Assembly: GCA_934746515.1 (NCBI GenBank)
Contig: CAKVFH010000001.1
Location: forward strand, 62,001 to 126,000
Source of the DNA: an uncultured Clostridia bacterium
GTDB taxonomy: Bacteria; Bacillota; Clostridia; Christensenellales; UBA1242
Direction: 5' to 3'
Length of the DNA: 64,000 nucleotides
Below the pieces are notes generated by a model. It had not been told where the DNA came from and made no database searches. It saw nothing but the letters and a program-made list of their open reading frames with translations. The position numbers and the translations under genes were made by a program. Within the stretch, counting starts at the first letter, position 1; each line of letters starts with the position of its first letter. Shown here piece after piece: positions 55,830 to 63,181 of this stretch.

Positions 55830-56423
55830 ATGTATGAAAATATAAAACAGTATGCTGAAAAATATTCGGTTCCAATTTTAAGACCTCAAACAAGCGACTT
55901 GATTGCAGAGTTTGTAGCCAAAGAAAATCCAAAAAATATTCTTGAAATTGGAACTGCAATTGGCTACAGCGGAATCATTATGCTAAACAGCTGCGGGGCA
56001 AATCTCACAACCATTGAACATAATAAGCAATACATAAGGCAAGCCAAGAAAAATTTTAAAGAGCAACACCTCCAAAACAGAGTAAAGATTCTTGACGGCG
56101 ATTGTTTGGTGATTTTAGCAAACCTAGCATCACAAGAAAAATTTAGAAACAGCTTTGACATCATATTCCTTGACGGTCCAAAAGCGCAGTATGGCAACAT
56201 GCTCGAACTTATCATTTTGCTACTAAAAAAAGGTGGAACACTGATTGTTGATGATGTTTTGTTTCATCAAAATTTAAACGATTCAAAAAAAGTTTCAAGA
56301 CGCTTTAAAACGATTGAAAACAGATTAAATAATTTTATAGAAAACTGCAAAAATCATCCAAAAATTTCGAAATTTGAGCTAAAAACCATTGAAGACGGCA
56401 TAATTTTTGCACAAAAAGGATAA
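55830..56423 (+). CDS. trmR: O-methyltransferase, probable tRNA 5-hydroxyuridine methyltransferase
   Basis: A 197-residue class I SAM-dependent methyltransferase of the YrrM/COMT-like family. The SAM-binding motif ILEIGTAIGYSG is at ~37-48, acidic residue E in TTIEHNKQY (~70), DGDCL at ~90 and FLDGPKAQYG at ~112, where Asp is the metal ligand; GGTLIVDDVLFHQ follows. In Bacillus, TrmR (YrrM) methylates 5-hydroxyuridine at tRNA position 34 to 5-methoxyuridine. The gene immediately downstream is a U32-type hydroxylation factor (TrhP), giving both steps of that pathway; this context makes the tRNA role much more likely than a generic catechol methyltransferase. The start is 4 bases after rnj. The N-terminus is normal in length for the family. 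Confidence 0.82.
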   Translation: MYENIKQYAEKYSVPILRPQTSDLIAEFVAKENPKNILEIGTAIGYSGIIMLNSCGANLTTIEHNKQYIRQAKKNFKEQHLQNRVKILDGDCLVILANLASQEKFRNSFDIIFLDGPKAQYGNMLELIILLLKKGGTLIVDDVLFHQNLNDSKKVSRRFKTIENRLNNFIENCKNHPKISKFELKTIEDGIIFAQKG

Positions 56424-56424
56424 A

Positions 56425-57648
56425 ATGAAAAATACAAAAGTTGAATTACTTGCGCCAGCTGGCGACTTTGAAAGACTAAAAACAGCAATCCACTTTGGAG
56501 CAGATGCTGTTTATTTTGCTGGAAAAAATTATGGACTTCGCGCTTATGGAACAAACTTCGACACCATGTCAATAAAAGACACAATGGACTATATCCACAG
56601 CCATGGAAAGCGCGGATATGTCACACTGAATGTTTATGCAAGACACAATGATTTCGACGGACTAAAAGACTATGTTCAATCACTTGTTGATGCAAAAGTT
56701 GATGCCGTTATCATTTCGGACTTGGGTATATTTTCATTTGTTCATTCAAATTTTCCAGACCTTGAAATTCATGTTTCAACACAAGCCAACACAACAAACA
56801 GTTATGCAGCAAAAATGTGGAAACAGCTTGGTGCAACAAGAGTTGTGCTTGCCAGAGAACTTGATATTGATGAAATCAAAAAGATTTCTTCAGACAATCC
56901 TGGACTTGAAATTGAAGCATTTGTTCACGGTGCAATGTGCATCAGTTACAGCGGAAGATGTTTGCTTTCAAACTACTTGACAGGTCGTGATTCAAATCAT
57001 GGCGAATGCGTTCAAGCTTGTAGATGGAAATATTCAGTAACCGAAGAAAGCAGACCTGATGAAAAACTTGATTTGGAAGAAGATGAAAGGGGAACATACA
57101 TTTTCAACAGCAAAGATCTTTGTTTAATTGACTATTTGGATAAAATTATTGATAGCGGAGTTTACAGCTTGAAAGTTGAAGGCAGAATGAAGTCTTCATA
57201 TTATGTTGCAACAGTAATCAATGCTTATAGAAGAGCACTTGACTATTTGGAAAAATGTAAAAAAGAAAACAAACCTTATGTTGTGCCTGAATATTTAAAA
57301 GCTGAACTTGAAAAAGCAAGTCACAGAAAATATACAACTGGATTTATGTTTAACGACGGCAATGTGAGACAAAACTATGAATCTTCAATTCAAGAACAAA
57401 GCAGCAAATTTATGGCAATTGTTTTAGAGAAACAAAAAGACAGAATTTTGGTTGAGCAGAGAAATAAATTTGCTATTGGTGACTGCCTTGAAATTCTCTC
57501 ACCAAGCAATGAATTTAACAAGATATTAAAAATTGAAAAAATGACCGATGAAGACGGCAATGAACTAACTGAAGCAAAGAATGTTCAACAGAAAATCTGG
57601 ATTTATACAAATCAAAACATTTCAGAAGGCGACATTTTAAGAAAATAA
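56425..57648 (+). CDS. trhP: U32-family tRNA hydroxylation protein TrhP
   Basis: A 407-residue protein of the peptidase-U32 family. It opens with the family signature VELLAPAGDFERLKTAIHFG and ADAVYFAG, then a TIM-barrel-like body with HVSTQANTTN (~130) and LARELDIDEI. Four cysteines that would hold an Fe-S cluster are C172 and C179 (AMCISYSGRC) and C195 and C199 (ECVQAC). The C-terminal part has the usual beta domain. TrhP proteins (YrrN/YrrO in Bacillus, YegQ in E. coli) use prephenate-dependent hydroxylation of U34 in tRNA, and the adjacent TrmR methylates the product. The frame extends to an ATG at 56407, but 56425 has AAAAGGA in front and gives the normal MKNTKVELLAPAGD start, so it is preferred. 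It begins two bases after the trmR stop. Confidence 0.88.
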   Translation: MKNTKVELLAPAGDFERLKTAIHFGADAVYFAGKNYGLRAYGTNFDTMSIKDTMDYIHSHGKRGYVTLNVYARHNDFDGLKDYVQSLVDAKVDAVIISDLGIFSFVHSNFPDLEIHVSTQANTTNSYAAKMWKQLGATRVVLARELDIDEIKKISSDNPGLEIEAFVHGAMCISYSGRCLLSNYLTGRDSNHGECVQACRWKYSVTEESRPDEKLDLEEDERGTYIFNSKDLCLIDYLDKIIDSGVYSLKVEGRMKSSYYVATVINAYRRALDYLEKCKKENKPYVVPEYLKAELEKASHRKYTTGFMFNDGNVRQNYESSIQEQSSKFMAIVLEKQKDRILVEQRNKFAIGDCLEILSPSNEFNKILKIEKMTDEDGNELTEAKNVQQKIWIYTNQNISEGDILRK

Positions 57649-57663
57649 CCAAGGAGAAAACTT

Positions 57664-58005
57664 ATGAATTTTGATATCAAAAAAGTAAAAATTATTGTAT
57701 TTATTCCTGAAGAAAAAGTTAGTGAACTTCGCGATGCAGTTTGCAATGCAGGTGCTGGTGCACTGGAAAAATATAGCTATTGCACATCATGTGCAAAAGT
57801 AAACGGAACATATATTCCAAATGAAAATGCACAGCCTTATGTCGGCACACAAAACACTCTTGAGTTTGTTGAAGAAATCAAACTTGAGTTTATTTGTGAT
57901 ATAAAACTCGTTAAAAAAGTTATGAAAGTTATTAGAGAAATTCATCCTTATGAAGAGCCAACCATTGACATTATTCCACTTTTGGATGAAAAATCTTTCA
58001 AATAG
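57664..58005 (+). CDS. Stand-alone CutA/NIF3-insert-like protein
   Basis: A 113-residue protein resembling the small alpha/beta insert found in Bacillus YqfO/NIF3-family proteins, which is PII/CutA-like: VKIIVFIPEEKVSELRDAVC, the turn NAGAGALEKYSYC, and the closing IREIHPYEEPTIDIIPL. The G-x-G-x-x-G/E-x-Y and H-P-Y-E-E-P signatures are characteristic. As a separate protein it could form a trimer and bind a small ligand or metal; the function is not established. It has a strong AAGGAG site 16 bases after trhP and is followed by a long-stem terminator, so it closes the rnj-trmR-trhP operon. Confidence 0.7.
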   Translation: MNFDIKKVKIIVFIPEEKVSELRDAVCNAGAGALEKYSYCTSCAKVNGTYIPNENAQPYVGTQNTLEFVEEIKLEFICDIKLVKKVMKVIREIHPYEEPTIDIIPLLDEKSFK

Positions 58006-58033
58006 AAGAGTATTAACATAGATATAAAAATTA

Positions 58034-58107
58034 CATTGTCAATTTGAATTAAACTAAAAATTAAAATGGTTAAAAATACAATTCAAATTTGATAGTGTTT
58101 TTTTTTG
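58034..58107 (+). terminator. Long-stem terminator of the rnj-trmR-trhP operon
   Basis: CATTGTC + AATTTGAATT (58034-58050) pairs with AATTCAAATT + (T) + GATAGTG (58080-58097) as a 17-bp stem with one bulged T and a 29-base loop, followed by nine T. Confidence 0.75.
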
Positions 58108-58161
58108 CAAAATTTTATAAATAAGCAAGTTAGTTTTGTTTGCAAAATAAATTAAATAAAG

Positions 58162-58190
58162 TCATAAATCTACAAAATACATCATAGGTT
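58162..58190 (+). promoter_or_regulatory. Possible sigma-E-type promoter of sigK
   Basis: TCATAAA (58162-58168), 14-base spacer, CATAGGTT (58183-58190). This resembles the Bacillus sigma-E consensus (-35 kmATAtt, -10 CATAcaht). It would start transcription just before GGGGG (58199-58203). Match to the second half of the -10 is poor. Confidence 0.3.
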
Positions 58191-58207
58191 TAAGTAATGG
58201 GGGATTT

Positions 58208-58909
58208 ATGATTTTTAGTGGACTGTTTAAATTATTATCTAGACTTTTAGGAAAACTTTTGTTCTGGACTGGGCGAATTGATAATAGCGTTGCGTTTGAA
58301 AAACCACTCTCTGCAGAAGAAGAAAAAGAAACCTTCTTGCAAATGAAACAGGGAGACAAAAAAGCAGAAGAAAAACTAATCAAACACAACATGAGACTTG
58401 TTGCCCATATTTCAAAAAAATATAAAAATTCAGGAACCGAACAAGAAGACTTGATTTCAATTGGAACCATAGGTTTGATGAAGGCAATCAAAACCTTTGA
58501 CTATAGCAAAGGCAACAGTTTTTCAACTTATGCGTCAAGGTGTATTGATAATGAAATTTTGATGAATTTTAGATCAGACAAAAAGAATGCACAGGCAGTG
58601 TTTTTGGACGACATTATTTCTACAGATAAAGACGGCAACAATCTGTCACTTTATGAAATTTTATGTGATAATTCACCAAGTGTTGACATGCAAATTGAAA
58701 ATAAAATTCTATACAAAAAAATTGAAAAGATCGTTTTAAACAAACTTGATGAAAGAGAAAAAGAAATCATCATTAAAAGATTTGGACTGTTTGGAGAACA
58801 ACCAAAAACACAATTTGAGCTTGCAAGTGAATTAAATATTTCAAGATCTTATATTTCAAGACTTGAGAAAAAAGCAATTAAAACAATACAAAATAGCATT
58901 ATTTTATAA
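58208..58909 (+). CDS. sigK: Sporulation sigma factor K
   Basis: A 233-residue RNA polymerase sigma-70-family protein. The first ~20 residues are a hydrophobic-amphipathic stretch (MIFSGLFKLLSRLLGKLLFW), the kind of pro-sequence removed in the mother cell to activate sigma-K. Region 2 has LIKHNMRLVAHISKKYKNSG and EDLISIGTIGLMKAIKTFDY, then STYASRCIDNEILMNFR. Region 4 has LDEREKEIIIKRFGLFGE and the HTH ELASELNISRSYISRLEKKA. All are close to Bacillus SigK. Sigma-K directs late spore coat and mother-cell genes. The gene is intact and continuous, with no skin-type interruption. It is monocistronic between terminators and the rnpB gene, with GGGGG as ribosome site. Its presence implies, but does not prove, that the host sporulates. 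Confidence 0.9.
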   Translation: MIFSGLFKLLSRLLGKLLFWTGRIDNSVAFEKPLSAEEEKETFLQMKQGDKKAEEKLIKHNMRLVAHISKKYKNSGTEQEDLISIGTIGLMKAIKTFDYSKGNSFSTYASRCIDNEILMNFRSDKKNAQAVFLDDIISTDKDGNNLSLYEILCDNSPSVDMQIENKILYKKIEKIVLNKLDEREKEIIIKRFGLFGEQPKTQFELASELNISRSYISRLEKKAIKTIQNSIIL

Positions 58910-58991
58910 TTTATTAACATGTTTTGCGCTTTTTAATTTTTTAAGTAATTATTTATTTAATTATTTATGGCGATAAAAAAAGAAACAAAAC

Positions 58992-59020
58992 TTGACAAAA
59001 GAATTGTTTAAGGCTATAAT
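58992..59020 (+). promoter_or_regulatory. Full-consensus sigma-A promoter of rnpB
   Basis: TTGACA (58992-58997), 17-base spacer, TATAAT (59015-59020). Predicted +1 at G59027 coincides with the first base of the P1 helix of RNase P RNA. Confidence 0.93.
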
Positions 59021-59026
59021 ACTTTT

Positions 59027-59345
59027 GTTAGTTGGGCGAACGCGCAAAGCAATTTGTGAGGAAAGTCCGAGCACCATAGAGCAATCACGCTTGATAACAT
59101 CAAGCCAGGGTGACTTGAGGAAAAGTGCAACAGAAAGATACCGCCAGTTTTGGTAAGGGTGAAAAGGTGAGGTAAGAGCTCACCCGAAACATTGGTGACA
59201 ATGATTCGCTGTAAACTCCGTGAGGTGCAAGGTGTGGAACATATAGGCTGCTCGTCTGTTCCCATGACCGCTTGAGTATGGTAGCAATATCATATCGAGA
59301 TTGATGTTCGTCTTCAATGACAGAACTCGGCTTACAGACTAACTA
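59027..59345 (+). ncRNA. rnpB: RNase P RNA
   Basis: The catalytic RNA that removes 5' leaders from tRNA precursors. Helix P1 is GTTAGT (59027-59032) with ACTAAC (59338-59343). The conserved GAGGAAAGTCCGAGC occurs near 59058. GTGCAACAGAAAGATACCGCC, read in two parts around 59128-59147, corresponds to the P7-P11 core. AAGGGTGAAAAGGTG and GGTAAGAGCTCACCC follow near 59155-59187, then GTAAACTCC near 59211, and AGAACTCGGCTTAC near 59323 as the last conserved block. The sequence follows the type A (E. coli-like) layout but is compact (~319 bases), so peripheral helices are short. It has its own consensus promoter and terminator. Confidence 0.96.
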
Positions 59346-59374
59346 AAAGGGTGACGCAAGTCGCCTTTTTATTT
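59345..59374 (+). terminator. Terminator of rnpB
   Basis: AAGGGTGAC pairs with GTCGCCTT around loop GCAA (59356-59359), followed by a T-rich tail that merges with the tandem repeat. Confidence 0.85.
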
Positions 59375-59517
59375 TGCTATTTAACTTTATACTTTCATTC
59401 TACTTTTTTATTTTGTCATTTGATTTTATTTTTTAATTCTAATTTTTATTTTGCCGTTTGATTTTATAGTTTTATTCTATTTTTATATTTTGTAATTTGA
59501 TTTTGTTTTTTATCTTG
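59366..59517. repeat. Degenerate ~38-base tandem repeat downstream of rnpB
   Basis: Four successive units of the pattern TTTTTATTTTG + (C/T)NATTTGATTTTAT + (T-rich) + ATTCTA: 59366-59403, 59404-59442, 59443-59479 and 59480-59517 (38, 39, 37 and 38 bases). A weaker fifth copy may follow. The first unit shares its T run with the rnpB terminator. No gene lies between this repeat and the rarA promoter. Confidence 0.7.
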
Positions 59518-59612
59518 TCATTTTTAATTTCATTTTTTGTTTTTATGCTTTATCTTTATCATGCCATTTATCATAAATCTATCGTCATGTTTTATTGCAA
59601 AACAAATTTCCC

Positions 59613-59641
59613 TTTACAAGCAAAAATGATTGTGCTATAAT
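59613..59641 (+). promoter_or_regulatory. Promoter of rarA
   Basis: TTTACA (59613-59618), 17-base spacer, TATAAT (59636-59641). The -10 is the left arm of a perfect palindrome (59636-59654). Confidence 0.8.
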
Positions 59642-59654
59642 CTTAAAGATTATA
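59636..59654. promoter_or_regulatory. Perfect palindrome at the rarA start site
   Basis: TATAATCTT (59636-59644), A, AAGATTATA (59646-59654). It covers the -10 box and the predicted +1, an operator-like place. Confidence 0.5.
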
Positions 59655-59664
59655 AGGGGGCAGT

Positions 59665-60957
59665 ATGGAAAATCTTTTTGAAAATAATTCAAAAAAACTT
59701 GCACCACTTGCTGATCGTATGCGTCCAAAAACTCTTGATGATTTTTTAGGACAAGAGCATATTGTTAGCAAAAATTCTTTTTTGCGCCGAGCAATAACTT
59801 TTGATAAACTTGGAAGTTGTATTTTTTATGGCCCACCAGGAACAGGAAAGACAACACTGGCTGGAATTATTGCAAATCAGACCAATAGTCTTTTTGTTTC
59901 GTTAAACGCTGTTTCGTGTGGTGTTGCGGATGTTAAACAAGTTATTGCTGATGCAAAACAAAATATTGAACTTTACGGCAAAAAAACATATCTGCTTCTT
60001 GACGAGTGTCATCGTTGGAACAAAGCTCAATCAGACTCCATGCTTGAAGCCATTGAAAAAGGCTATATAATTTTTATTGGTTCAACAACTGAAAATCCTT
60101 TCATTTCAATGACGAGAGCTATTGTTTCAAGATGTCGTGTTTTTGAATTTAAACCACTATCAAAACAAAATATAATTTCTGCAATAAAAAGAGCACTTTC
60201 TGATAAAGAAAATGGTTATGGTAATTTGGAAATTGATATTTCGGATGATGCCATCAATCATTTTGCGGTAACGAGTGGTGGCGATGCAAGAATTGCGCTC
60301 GGAAACCTTGAGCTTGCAGTTTTGTCAAGTGAAAAGAAAAACGGTATTTCAACCATTACACTTGAAGACGCAAAAGAAGTGTGTGCACATAACACAAACA
60401 GTATTGATGAAGATATATACTATGACATGCTTTCAGCTTTTTGCAAAAGCTTGCGCGGAAGCGATGCAGATGCTGCACTTTACTGGGCGCACAGATTGAT
60501 TGCGGCAGGCTGCGACCCATTACTTGTTTTCAGAAGAATGCTCGCTCATTCAAGCGAAGATGTTGGGCTTGCCAATTCCAGTGCCTTGGTGGTTGCAAAT
60601 TCTGCAATGCAAGCATATTTGCAAATGGGCAAACCTGAAGGGCTTTTGCCAATGTCGCACGCAATCATTTATATTTGCATGAGCCCAAAATCAAACTCGG
60701 TTGTAGTTGCAATGAACAAGGCTAAAGAAGATGTCGAAAAAACATTCGTTGGTTCTGTTCCAAATCATTTGAAAAATTATAATTACTTAAATGAAAAAAG
60801 GGCACACTATAAATATCCACATGATTACGGTGGCTATGTTGATCAACAATATTTGCCAGATGAAATCAAAGATCATGTTTATTATGTTCCTTCTAAAAAT
60901 GGCAACGAAGCGTCAATAAAATTGCCAGAAAATAAACTTAAAAATTTAAAAGACTAA
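59665..60957 (+). CDS. rarA: Replication-associated recombination protein RarA (MgsA)
   Basis: A 430-residue AAA+ ATPase related to clamp loaders that acts at stalled replication forks. The N-terminal signature LADRMRPKTLDDFLGQEHIV precedes Walker A GPPGTGKT (residues 56-63). Walker B is LLLDECHRW at ~111-119, the sensor 1 segment is IGSTTENP at ~134, and the arginine-finger region is SRCRVFEF. The C-terminal half has the family motifs GGDARIALGNLE, SLRGSDADAALYWAHRLIAA, DPLLVFRRML, and DYGGYVDQQYLPDE close to the end. Length and motifs are normal for RarA. It has its own promoter with an operator-like palindrome, a short leader with AGGGGG, and is followed by helD after 37 bases with no clear terminator between them, so the two may be co-transcribed. 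Confidence 0.95.
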   Translation: MENLFENNSKKLAPLADRMRPKTLDDFLGQEHIVSKNSFLRRAITFDKLGSCIFYGPPGTGKTTLAGIIANQTNSLFVSLNAVSCGVADVKQVIADAKQNIELYGKKTYLLLDECHRWNKAQSDSMLEAIEKGYIIFIGSTTENPFISMTRAIVSRCRVFEFKPLSKQNIISAIKRALSDKENGYGNLEIDISDDAINHFAVTSGGDARIALGNLELAVLSSEKKNGISTITLEDAKEVCAHNTNSIDEDIYYDMLSAFCKSLRGSDADAALYWAHRLIAAGCDPLLVFRRMLAHSSEDVGLANSSALVVANSAMQAYLQMGKPEGLLPMSHAIIYICMSPKSNSVVVAMNKAKEDVEKTFVGSVPNHLKNYNYLNEKRAHYKYPHDYGGYVDQQYLPDEIKDHVYYVPSKNGNEASIKLPENKLKNLKD

Positions 60958-60994
60958 CTCAAAAATAAACCCATTTACAAACACTAGGAGTTAT

Positions 60995-63181
60995 ATGATT
61001 ACAGCAGAAGAACTAGAAAAAGAGAAACAATATTTAAAAACCGTATGCAGAGTTCTTGCAGAAGAAATTGAAAATTATGATTCTAAAGTCAAGGCTCTTT
61101 CAAATAATATTCAAGAACAAATGACTTATGCTTGGGATAAAACAAATCGTCTTTCTGACACTGAATTTATTTATGCCGTAGCAAACATTCAAAAGCGTTC
61201 AGTTTATGCTGAAAATGCAAACAAAAAAGTGACAAGCTATAAAAAAATGCTTAACAATGCCTATTTTGCACGCATTGATTTTGATGATGGTGAAGAAGTT
61301 TTGCCAGTTTACATCGGCATTGCGTCTCTTCAACAGGATGATGATTTTTATGTTTATGACTGGCGTGCACCAATTTCAAGTATGTTTTATAATAGTGAAA
61401 TTGGAGATGCCAGCTACACAATTTCGTCAGGCGATAAAATCACAGGAAAAATAACACTTAAAAGACAATACAAAATTAGCAATGGCGAACTTATTGAAGT
61501 GTTTGACACAGACATGCAAATTATTGACAGCATTTTAAAGCGTATGCTTTCAGAAAATGCATCAAACAAAATGAAAAACATTGTAAACACAATTCAAAAA
61601 GAACAAAATGAAATCATCAGAAAAAACAATGTTGATATTTTGGTTGTTCAAGGTCCTGCTGGTTCTGGAAAAACAAGCATTGCTATGCACAAAATTGCAT
61701 ATCTTCTTTATGCAGAACGCGACAAAATCAACAACTCAAATGTTATGATTTTATCACCAAATGAAATTTTTAACAACTACATTTCTGATGTTCTTCCAGA
61801 CATTGGCGAAGACAATGTTGTTCAAGCAACTTTCTTTGAATTTGCAAAAGCATACATCAGCGAATTTTCAATAAGCTCAAAAATTGAAGATATTTATGAA
61901 ATTGTTTACGGCGACAAATCAGAAGAAAATAAACTCAAATTTCAAGAACTTCAATTCAAGCACAGCCAAATGTATATTAACATTTTGCTAGACTACATCG
62001 AGAAAAACAAAATGTCGCTTTTTGGACTTGAACCAATTGAAATAAATGACCAAGTTATAATGACTCTTGATGAAATGGAACAACAGGCAAATTCTGTTAA
62101 ACCATCAGGCGAAAGTTTGTATAATCGTGGAAAGAAAATCATTGAAAGAATTTTTCTTGCTGCCAGCCTAAAAACGCAAAAACATTTAACTTTAGACAAA
62201 ATTAAGGCTCAATTCCTTGAAAATTTGACAAAAATTAAATCTAAAATAGCTCCGCTTTATGAATCGCTTTATGAAAACATGGATTCTTTTAAGGCGTTTG
62301 TAACTGAAGAATTTAAAAAATATAAGCAAGAAAAAGAACTTGAAAAATATAATCTTGACTATATTTTTAACGAAACAAAAACAGCGATTGATGACGGAAG
62401 ACTTGAATATCAAGATGTGACACCATTCATGTTTTTAAAATCAAAAATCATCGGCATTTCTGCAAACAAAAATATAAAGTATGTCATGATTGATGAAGCT
62501 CAAGACTATTCACTAACACAATACAAAATTATTTCAATGCTGTTTAAAAATGCAAACATTTCGCTTTTAGGTGATATCAATCAATGCATTTCGCCATTCA
62601 ATGCTATTACAAATTATGATGAGATTGTTTCAATTTTAAAAGCACAAAAACAGGGTGCAATAAGCGATTACAAGGAGCTTTCAAAAACATACAGATCAAC
62701 CTATGAAATCAATAATTTCGCGAAGCAAATTTTCCCAGAAACTGCAAAATATTCACAAGTTGACCGTCATGGCGACAAGGTTACAATCACAAAACAAACA
62801 TCTTTTGACGCCGAAGCCATTATAAAAAGGGCTGAAGAATTAAAAAAATCATATAATACAGTAGCAATTATTTGCAAAAATATTGCCGAAACACTATTAT
62901 ATAAAGAGATAGTTCAAAAACGCGAAAACCAAAACATCTTTAGAATGGTTACAAAAAATGATAACATTTTTGTGTCTGACAAAATTATGATTATTCCTTC
63001 ATATTTGTCTAAAGGTTTGGAATTTGACGCTGTTATTGTCAGCAATGCATCAAGCAAAAACTACACCGAAGATGAGAAAAATCTTTTGTATGTCGTTTTG
63101 ACTCGTGCTCTTCACAAGCTTGAGCTGTTTTATACTGACAAGTTTACAAAACTCATAACAGGAGAAACAAATGAAAAATAA
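60995..63181 (+). CDS. helD: HelD-type UvrD-like helicase, RNA polymerase recycling factor
   Basis: A 728-residue superfamily 1 motor protein. The N-terminal ~120 residues form a long coiled coil (ITAEELEKEKQYLKTVCRVL and onward) that in HelD enters the RNA polymerase secondary channel, followed by YFARIDFDDGEEVLPVYIGI and YDWRAPISSMFY, both typical of Firmicute HelD. Walker A is GPAGSGKTS at ~220-228, motif II VMIDEAQDYS at ~497, motif III-like LLGDINQCISPF, motif IV LSKTYRST, and motif VI LLYVVLTRALHKL at ~708. HelD releases stalled RNA polymerase from nucleic acids using ATP. It has the usual family length. The ribosome site CTAGGAG precedes ATG 60995. Its 3' end overlaps the next gene by 11 bases. 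Confidence 0.92.
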   Translation: MITAEELEKEKQYLKTVCRVLAEEIENYDSKVKALSNNIQEQMTYAWDKTNRLSDTEFIYAVANIQKRSVYAENANKKVTSYKKMLNNAYFARIDFDDGEEVLPVYIGIASLQQDDDFYVYDWRAPISSMFYNSEIGDASYTISSGDKITGKITLKRQYKISNGELIEVFDTDMQIIDSILKRMLSENASNKMKNIVNTIQKEQNEIIRKNNVDILVVQGPAGSGKTSIAMHKIAYLLYAERDKINNSNVMILSPNEIFNNYISDVLPDIGEDNVVQATFFEFAKAYISEFSISSKIEDIYEIVYGDKSEENKLKFQELQFKHSQMYINILLDYIEKNKMSLFGLEPIEINDQVIMTLDEMEQQANSVKPSGESLYNRGKKIIERIFLAASLKTQKHLTLDKIKAQFLENLTKIKSKIAPLYESLYENMDSFKAFVTEEFKKYKQEKELEKYNLDYIFNETKTAIDDGRLEYQDVTPFMFLKSKIIGISANKNIKYVMIDEAQDYSLTQYKIISMLFKNANISLLGDINQCISPFNAITNYDEIVSILKAQKQGAISDYKELSKTYRSTYEINNFAKQIFPETAKYSQVDRHGDKVTITKQTSFDAEAIIKRAEELKKSYNTVAIICKNIAETLLYKEIVQKRENQNIFRMVTKNDNIFVSDKIMIIPSYLSKGLEFDAVIVSNASSKNYTEDEKNLLYVVLTRALHKLELFYTDKFTKLITGETNEK

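Noticed and set aside
59014..59265. Minus-strand open frame of 83 codons across the rnpB gene
   Set aside because: It lies antisense to a clearly recognised RNase P RNA and has no ribosome site or family resemblance.
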